From Gammaproteobacteria bacterium (GTDB taxonomy: Bacteria; Pseudomonadota; Gammaproteobacteria; DSM-19610): DNA of 6,864 bases. Where the stretch lies: assembly GCA_011371465.1 (NCBI GenBank), contig DRQL01000308.1, forward strand, positions 1-6,864. The letters run 5' to 3'. Positions within the stretch are counted from its first letter, which is position 1. Each line of letters opens with the position of its first letter. The notes below the pieces were generated by a model. The model did no database searches. It had not been told where the DNA came from and saw only the letters and a list, made by a program, of their open reading frames with translations. The position numbers were made by a program, and so were the translations under genes. Positions 1 to 4,965 of this stretch are shown piece after piece.

Positions 1-1585
1 GCGGGTTGTCAACACACCGTCCGCGGACGAAAATATCGATTTCGAATATGACCTGCGTGGAAAAACAGTCATGGCCGGTGCCATCGACCTGCATACTCAT
101 ATCGGCGGCGGGAAGGTAAATATCGCCCGCACCCTGTTGCCCGAATTATGCCGCAACGAACCCAGCAATCACGATGCCCGACCGCGCTCCGGCTGCAGTC
201 ATGCCACCCCCACCAGTCTGCTGGCCGGTTACCGTTATGCAGAAATGGGTTACACGTCGGCTTTCGAACCCGCTGTGCTGCCTGTCAATGCGCGCCAGGC
301 GCACATGGAAATGGCCGATACGCCAATCCTCGATACCGGCGGGTACGCAATGCTCGGTAATGACGATTTCCTTTTGCGTCTGTTATCCGGTGGCTGTGAC
401 CAGGAGCTCATCAATGACTACGTGGCCTGGACCCTGCATGCCACCCAGTGCATCGCCATCAAGGTAGTCAACCCGGGCGGCATCAACGCCTTCAAATTCA
501 ACCAGCGAAAACTGGATCTCGACGAAGCTGCACCCTGCTACAATCTTACCCCGCGCGATATCGTCAGTAGCCTGGCACGTGCCCTGTATGAACTGGGTGT
601 ACCACACCCGTTACACGTACACGCCAGCAACCTGGGGGTGCCGGGCAACTTCAGAACCACACTGGATACCATGCAGGCTGCCGATGGCCTGCCCCTGCAC
701 CTGACGCACATCCAGTTCCACAGTTACGGTACCGAAGGCGATTACCGGTTCTCGTCCGCGGCGGCTGAAATTGCCGCGGCTATTAATGCCAACCGCAATA
801 TCAGTGCCGATGTCGGCCAGGTGATGTTTGGCCAGACCGTCACCGTGTCCGCCGATACCATGCGCCAGCACGCCAATCACAAGCACGCTCATCCCAAAAA
901 GTGGGTATGTACCGACATCGAATGCGAGGCCGGCTGCGGCGTAGTGCCGTTTCGTTACCGCAACCAGAACTTCGTCAATGCCATGCAGTGGGCCATCGGC
1001 CTGGAGATTTTCCTGATGGTAGACGATCCGTGGCGCGTGTTCCTGACCACCGACCACCCGAATGGCGCACCGTTCACCAGCTACCCTCACCTCATACGCC
1101 TGCTGATGGATCGCAGCTTCCGTGAAGAAAAGCTGCTGCAGATCCATCCAGAGGCCGCTGCCTATTCACGCCTGTCCGGACTGACGCGCGAGTACACCCT
1201 GTACGAGATCGCCATCATGACCCGTGCGGGTCCGGCACGAACCCTCGGGTTGACCGACCGCGGTCACCTGGGAGCCGGTGCCTGCGCCGATATTACCGTA
1301 TACACAGTCGACGCAAATTACGAACGCATGTTTGCGCATCCCGCCTACGTATTCAAGGGCGGCGAACTGGTGGTGCGCGACGGTGAGATCTGCAACGTAG
1401 TATGCGGCGGCACTTATGTTGTACGCCCTGAATTCGATACCGGTATCGAGAAACTGCTCGGCGATTATTTTGACCGCTACCACAGCGTACGGCTGGAAAA
1501 CTTCAAAATCAGCGACGATGAAATGGCACAGAACATCGGCAGTCAGGTCATGGTAACCGACTGCGTTGCACGGGGTGCGGCTTGA
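1..1585 (+). CDS. fhcA: Formyltransferase/hydrolase complex subunit A (FhcA), formylmethanofuran dehydrogenase subunit A family; 5' end outside window
   Basis: This is the hydrolase subunit of the cytoplasmic Fhc complex, which releases formate from formyl-methylofuran in H4MPT-linked formaldehyde oxidation. The frame is open from the first whole codon at base 2. The ATG at 71 is internal, because the 23 codons before it read as the usual family N-terminal region (ending DLRGKTV) leading into MAGAIDLHTHIGGGKVN. About 528 residues are visible and the family runs near 550, so perhaps 20-25 are missing. Amidohydrolase metal-site candidates are the HTH pair (codons 92-100), the Lys of IKVVNPGG (codon 461-463), likely the carboxylated bridging lysine as in archaeal FwdA, His residues in LHVHASNLG (near 614-622) and HLTHIQFH (near 698-709), and the Asp of TTDHPNG (1052-1054). 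All look intact. The stop overlaps the fhcD start. Archaeal FwdA is the homologue, but the operon context is bacterial. Confidence 0.95.
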   Translation, partial: RVVNTPSADENIDFEYDLRGKTVMAGAIDLHTHIGGGKVNIARTLLPELCRNEPSNHDARPRSGCSHATPTSLLAGYRYAEMGYTSAFEPAVLPVNARQAHMEMADTPILDTGGYAMLGNDDFLLRLLSGGCDQELINDYVAWTLHATQCIAIKVVNPGGINAFKFNQRKLDLDEAAPCYNLTPRDIVSSLARALYELGVPHPLHVHASNLGVPGNFRTTLDTMQAADGLPLHLTHIQFHSYGTEGDYRFSSAAAEIAAAINANRNISADVGQVMFGQTVTVSADTMRQHANHKHAHPKKWVCTDIECEAGCGVVPFRYRNQNFVNAMQWAIGLEIFLMVDDPWRVFLTTDHPNGAPFTSYPHLIRLLMDRSFREEKLLQIHPEAAAYSRLSGLTREYTLYEIAIMTRAGPARTLGLTDRGHLGAGACADITVYTVDANYERMFAHPAYVFKGGELVVRDGEICNVVCGGTYVVRPEFDTGIEKLLGDYFDRYHSVRLENFKISDDEMAQNIGSQVMVTDCVARGAA

Positions 1586-2478
1586 TTGTCAACGGTACTA
1601 CCATCGACAATACGTTTGCCGAAGCTTTTGGCATGAAAGCTACACGCGTGGTGATTACCGCACTGAATCATCGCTGGGCAAGACACGCAGCACAAGCCAT
1701 GACCGGCTTTGCCACCTCTGTCATCGGTTGCGGTGTCGAGGCCGGCATCGAAAATGAACTGCCGGCCGGGGAGACACCCGACGGCCGCCCGGGCGTCTCC
1801 GTGCTGATGTTCGGGATGTCCGGCAAGGCGCTGGGCAAGCAGCTGGAGAAGCGGGTCAGTCAGTGTGTGCTGACCTCGCCGACCAGCGCCGTTTTTGCCG
1901 GCATGTGCGGCGAAAAATGCATTAATCTGGGCCGGAACGTACGTTTCTTCGGCGATGGTTACCAGATTTCGAAACTGATCGACGGGCACCGCTGCTGGCG
2001 GATACCGGTCATGGACGGCGAGTTTATCGCAGAGGAGAGCACCGCATATTGCAGCGCTGTGGGTGGCGGAAACTTCCTGGTGCTGGCCGAATCAACGCAA
2101 CAGGCATTGATCGCCTGTGAAGCGGCGATTGACGCCATGCAGGACATCCCCAACGTCATCATGCCCTTCCCCGGCGGCGTGGTGCGTTCCGGGTCCAAGG
2201 TCGGCTCCATATACAAGGCACTGCCGGCGTCCACCAATCAGGCATTCTGTCCGACCCTGAAGGGCATGACGCGGAGCCACGTGCCGGATGATGTCGAATC
2301 TGTCCTGGAAATCGTCATCAATGGTCTGACTGACGACGATATTCGTCGCGCCATACGCACGGGTGTCGACGCTGTCTGCGCACTGGGTGCCGGCCAGGGC
2401 ATAAAACGTGTATCTGCCGGCAACTATGGCGGAAAACTCGGTCAGTTTCATTTCCATTTACGGGAGATCATGGCATGA
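1582..2478 (+). CDS. fhcD: Formyltransferase/hydrolase complex subunit D (FhcD), formylmethanofuran:H4MPT formyltransferase (Ftr family)
   Basis: This cytoplasmic subunit transfers the formyl group between formyl-H4MPT and the methylofuran bound to the Fhc complex. At 298 residues it matches the usual Ftr length of about 300. The N-terminal stretch (NGTTIDNTFAEAFGMKATRV), the middle (QCVLTSPTSAVFAG, about residues 93-106), MPFPGGVVRSGSKVGS and ASTNQAFCPTL are recognisable family signatures, and the C-terminus GNYGGKLGQFHFHL is also typical. The start is a TTG that shares bases with the fhcA stop (TTGA). The next in-frame ATG, at 1633, would remove 17 conserved residues, so TTG is preferred. 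A GGGGTG stretch at 1572-1577 is the only weak ribosome-binding candidate, so translation probably depends on coupling to fhcA. The gene ends inside the start of fhcC. I see no damage or missing region. Confidence 0.95.
   Translation: MIVNGTTIDNTFAEAFGMKATRVVITALNHRWARHAAQAMTGFATSVIGCGVEAGIENELPAGETPDGRPGVSVLMFGMSGKALGKQLEKRVSQCVLTSPTSAVFAGMCGEKCINLGRNVRFFGDGYQISKLIDGHRCWRIPVMDGEFIAEESTAYCSAVGGGNFLVLAESTQQALIACEAAIDAMQDIPNVIMPFPGGVVRSGSKVGSIYKALPASTNQAFCPTLKGMTRSHVPDDVESVLEIVINGLTDDDIRRAIRTGVDAVCALGAGQGIKRVSAGNYGGKLGQFHFHLREIMA
2463..2466 (+). promoter_or_regulatory. Ribosome-binding site of fhcC
   Basis: GGAG lies inside the fhcD coding region, 8 bases before the fhcC ATG. It supports the ATG at 2475 as the true start despite the 4-base overlap with fhcD. 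Confidence 0.6.
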
Positions 2479-3290
2479 GTGCCCTGACCCTGACCCTGCG
2501 GGAACAACCGGGATGCAGCCTTGATATGTCGCTGCTGTCTCCGCACCGGCTGGCGGGACTGGAAAAAGCGGCTGTCGGGGCTCTGCCACTGAGTGGCGGC
2601 AACCGCCGCCAGCGACTTTCCGATCTGTTCGACATCAGCGGAGAGGATGCACAGGAACTGGTAATCGTTAACAGCAGCAAACGCCTGCTCGGCATCGGCA
2701 CGGGCATGACATCCGGCACTATCCGCATCGAAGGCGACGCTGGCGATCATCTTGGGGAGAATATGCATGGAGGCTTTATCGAAGTTACCGGTAACGCCGG
2801 TCACTGGACCGGCAGCGGTATGCGCGAGGGGATGATCCTGATCGCAGGCGACTGCGGTGACTTCGCCGGCGGCGCCCTGCCCGGCAACCGTCACGGTATG
2901 CGCGGCGGCACCCTGCTGGTGCGCGGCAACAGCGGAGACCGTACCGGCGATCACCTGCGCCGCGGATGTATTCTGGTCGAAGGCAACAGCGGGGCTTTCT
3001 GCGGTTCGCGCATGGTAGCCGGCACTATCGCGGTACTGGGCCAGGTTGGGCCACGGGCTGGTTTCGCCATGCAACGTGGCACCCTGCTGCTGTCTGAAAC
3101 GCCCGAACAATTACCGCCCACGCTTAATGACTGCGGCGAACACGAGCTTGGCTTTCTGTCGCTTTTAATGGACTCCTTCGCAGCGCTGAGCACCCGTTTC
3201 GCTGATAGCGGCAACAGTAAAAACCGGGTACGGCGCTACGTTGGCGACCTTGCTGTCAATGGCAAGGGCGAACTGCTGGTGTGGGTCTGA
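2475..3290 (+). CDS. fhcC: Formyltransferase/hydrolase complex subunit C (FhcC), formylmethanofuran dehydrogenase subunit C family
   Basis: This is the structural subunit of the Fhc complex, related to archaeal FwdC and to the C-terminal beta-helix domain of the glutamate synthase large subunit. The protein has 271 residues. Residues 1-77 form a nonrepetitive N-terminal part. Residues about 78-206 are a run of glycine-rich repeats (pattern M-x-x-G-x-I-x-V-x-G-x-x-G) expected to fold as a right-handed beta-helix. Residues 207-271 form a C-terminal cap. No catalytic residues are expected. The ATG shares bases with the fhcD stop (ATGA), and GGAG at 2463-2466 lies 8 bases upstream as a good Shine-Dalgarno site. 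Position in an fhcA-D-C order rules out a glutamate synthase reading. The stop at 3288-3290 is in the same frame as the next gene, only two codons before its start. Confidence 0.93.
   Translation: MSALTLTLREQPGCSLDMSLLSPHRLAGLEKAAVGALPLSGGNRRQRLSDLFDISGEDAQELVIVNSSKRLLGIGTGMTSGTIRIEGDAGDHLGENMHGGFIEVTGNAGHWTGSGMREGMILIAGDCGDFAGGALPGNRHGMRGGTLLVRGNSGDRTGDHLRRGCILVEGNSGAFCGSRMVAGTIAVLGQVGPRAGFAMQRGTLLLSETPEQLPPTLNDCGEHELGFLSLLMDSFAALSTRFADSGNSKNRVRRYVGDLAVNGKGELLVWV
2482..2498 (+). repeat. Short CCCTGA hexamer tandem, nearly three copies
   Basis: The sequence CCCTGACCCTGACCCTG occurs at the start of fhcC and encodes the alternating Leu-Thr run LTLTL (residues 4-8). The unit is six bases, so gain or loss of a copy would keep the frame. 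It most likely reflects an amphipathic strand written with one codon pair, and I claim no function. Confidence 0.5.
2706..3092 (+). repeat. Glycine-rich 19-residue beta-helix repeats encoded within fhcC
   Basis: Residues 78-206 of FhcC can be laid out as successive coils beginning at residues 78, 97, 116, 142, 161, 180 and 199 (the last is partial). Five coils are exactly 19 residues long. The coil at 116-141 is 26 residues, carrying an extra seven-residue loop around GALPGNRHG. Each coil keeps the form M/L-x-x-G-x-I-x-V-x-G-x-x-G-x-x-x-G, as in the FwdC and glutamate synthase C-terminal families. This is a protein-level repeat; the DNA copies have diverged. Confidence 0.85.
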
Positions 3291-3296
3291 TCGACT

Positions 3297-4964
3297 ATGT
3301 CCCGCCCGCGCAAGCACCGTAAAACACGCTCAACCCCGCGCGGGCGCAGCGTCGACCCCGAAGCCCTCGCGCAGGTGCAGGCCTTGCTGGGTGACACACC
3401 CCGGCGCCGCGACCTGCTCATCGAGTACCTGCACAAAATACAGGATAATTTCGGACACCTGTCCGCTGCTCACCTGGTGGCGCTGGCGCGGGAAACCGGG
3501 CTGTCGCACACCGAGGTGTATGAAGTCGCCAGCTTCTACCATCACTTCGACGTGGTCCGGGAAACGGATACGGCGCCACCATCGTTGACAGTTCGGGTAT
3601 GCGATTCGCTGAGCTGTGAAATGTTCGGCGCGAATGAACTGGTGAAACAGCTGAAAGAAATACTCGGTAACGATGTGCGTGTCCAGCCCGTATCCTGCGT
3701 GGGGCGCTGCCATGGCGCTCCAGTAGCAGTGGTCGGAACGCACACCATCGAAAACGCTGACGTCAACCGCGTAAATTCATGCGTAGCATCCAACTCGGTT
3801 GTTGCCGTAAGCGAACCGTATGTCAGGTTGGAGACCTATCGGAACGAAGGTGGCTATGCGCTGTACGAATCATTGATCGGCGGAGCGATCAGTGCAGAGA
3901 CCATCATTGGCGCGCTGGAAAACTCCGGCCTGCGCGGTCTTGGGGGAGCTGGTTTCCCGGTTGGCCGCAAGTGGAACATTGTGCGCAGCATGAATGCACC
4001 GCGTGTCATGGCGGTCAATATCGACGAGGGCGAACCCGGCACCTTCAAGGACCGTTTTTACCTGGAACGCGATCCGCACCGCTTCCTGGAGGGCATCCTG
4101 ATTGCTGCCCGCATAACCGATGTCAGCGACATCTATATCTACCTGCGCGACGAATATGCCGCCTGCCGCCGGATACTGCAACGCGAGCTGGATGCACTGC
4201 AGCAGGAAAGTGCTCTGCCCCACCCGCCCATTCATCTGCGCCGTGGCGCCGGCGCCTATATTTGCGGCGAAGAGTCCGCCATGATCGAATCCATCGAGGG
4301 GAAACGCGGCATGCCGCGCCTGCGCCCACCCTTCGTCGCAGAGGTCGGCCTTTTCGGACGCCCCACGCTGGAACACAATATGGAAACCCTTTACTGGGTA
4401 CGTGACATTGTGGAAAACGGTCCAAAATGGTTCACCTCGTTCGGGCTTCATGGCCGCAAGGGGCTACGCAGCTTCTCGGTAAGTGGTCGTATCAGGAAAC
4501 CCGGCGTACACCTGGCACCGGCCGGCATCACCGTGTGTGAACTGATTGATGAATACTGCGGCGGTATGCTCGATGGCCATAGTTTCCACGCCTATTTTCC
4601 CGGTGGCGCCTCGGGCGGTATCCTGCCGGCATCCATGGGTAACATCCCGCTGGATTTCGACACGCTGAACAGCTACGGCTGCTTTATCGGTTCCGCTGCC
4701 ATCATAGTGCTGTCTGACAAGGATGATGTGAAACGTGCGGCGCTCAACGCCATGCGTTTCTTCGCCCGTGAATCCTGCGGTCAGTGCACACCCTGCCGGG
4801 TGGGAACCGCCAAGGCTGTGCAGCTCATGAGTAAGCGCCACTGGGACCAGCCGCTGATGCAGGAGCTGGCCCGCACCATGATGGATGCCTCCATTTGCGG
4901 TCTCGGACAGGCCGCGCCCAACCCCATGCTCTGTGTCATGAAATACTTTCCCGAGGAATTATAG
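3297..4964 (+). CDS. fdhB: NAD-dependent formate dehydrogenase beta subunit, NuoE-NuoF (FdsG-FdsB) fusion
   Basis: This is the diaphorase subunit that takes electrons from the catalytic subunit and reduces NAD+ in the cytoplasm. In its 555 residues, 1-20 are a basic leader. Residues about 30-165 form a thioredoxin-like NuoE/FdsG domain with [2Fe-2S] ligands C102, C107, C134 and C138. Residues about 180-555 form a NuoF/FdsB domain with the FMN-type glycine motif GLRGLGGAGFPVGRKW (211-226), the NADH-site motif GAGAYICGEESA (317-328) and [4Fe-4S] ligands C494, C497, C500 and C534. A two-domain beta subunit of this size is known for Methylobacterium FDH1, while many other enzymes keep FdsG and FdsB apart. 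The ATG is 6 bases after the fhcC stop, with no clear Shine-Dalgarno site. An in-frame GTG at 3375 is a less likely start. The following FdhA argues against a complex I or hydrogenase role. The symbol follows FDH1 usage. Confidence 0.92.
   Translation: MSRPRKHRKTRSTPRGRSVDPEALAQVQALLGDTPRRRDLLIEYLHKIQDNFGHLSAAHLVALARETGLSHTEVYEVASFYHHFDVVRETDTAPPSLTVRVCDSLSCEMFGANELVKQLKEILGNDVRVQPVSCVGRCHGAPVAVVGTHTIENADVNRVNSCVASNSVVAVSEPYVRLETYRNEGGYALYESLIGGAISAETIIGALENSGLRGLGGAGFPVGRKWNIVRSMNAPRVMAVNIDEGEPGTFKDRFYLERDPHRFLEGILIAARITDVSDIYIYLRDEYAACRRILQRELDALQQESALPHPPIHLRRGAGAYICGEESAMIESIEGKRGMPRLRPPFVAEVGLFGRPTLEHNMETLYWVRDIVENGPKWFTSFGLHGRKGLRSFSVSGRIRKPGVHLAPAGITVCELIDEYCGGMLDGHSFHAYFPGGASGGILPASMGNIPLDFDTLNSYGCFIGSAAIIVLSDKDDVKRAALNAMRFFARESCGQCTPCRVGTAKAVQLMSKRHWDQPLMQELARTMMDASICGLGQAAPNPMLCVMKYFPEEL
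4953..4957 (+). promoter_or_regulatory. Ribosome-binding site of fdhA
   Basis: GAGGA at the 3' end of fdhB is followed by 8 bases and then the ATG at 4966. It is the clearest Shine-Dalgarno match in the window and decides the fdhA start over the later in-frame ATG at 4987. It suggests that fdhA can be initiated independently of coupling to fdhB. Confidence 0.7.
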
Positions 4965-4965
4965 A

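Noticed and set aside
71..73. ATG at 71 as the fhcA start
   Set aside because: The frame is open to the left edge and the upstream 23 codons match the family pattern before the HTH metal motif, so the start is outside the window.
611..1147. 178-codon open frame on the minus strand opposite fhcA
   Set aside because: It is antisense to the strongly conserved FhcA frame, shows no recognisable family motif and lacks an operon context; it is a by-product of GC-rich codon use.
2448..3110. 220-codon open frame on the minus strand opposite fhcC
   Set aside because: Its Ala/Gly/Val-rich repeats mirror the glycine-repeat DNA of fhcC, which explains it fully.
3288..3290. TGA at the end of fhcC as a selenocysteine codon, suggested by the formate dehydrogenase context
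   Set aside because: It falls at the natural end of FhcC, no convincing stem-loop follows directly, and the catalytic position of FdhA is an ordinary Cys codon (TGC at 6070-6072).
2475..3290. Glutamate synthase large-subunit fragment
   Set aside because: The beta-helix repeats are shared with that family, but the length, the N-terminal region and the place directly after fhcD identify it as FhcC.
1..3290. Origin from a methanogenic archaeon
   Set aside because: The gene order A-D-C, the proteobacterial-looking formate dehydrogenase immediately downstream and the base composition fit a methylotrophic bacterium; in archaea ftr is normally separate from the fwd/fmd operon.
3335..3344. 10-base GC palindrome CCCGCGCGGG near the start of fdhB, considered as an operator or hairpin
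   Set aside because: It lies inside the basic leader coding sequence, has no T-run and is the kind of short palindrome expected by chance in GC-rich DNA.
3870..4451. 193-codon minus-strand frame and an overlapping plus-strand frame (3779-4405) inside fdhB
   Set aside because: Both lie under the FMN and NAD motifs of FdhB and have compositions rich in Arg, Pro, His and Cys typical of off-frame reading.
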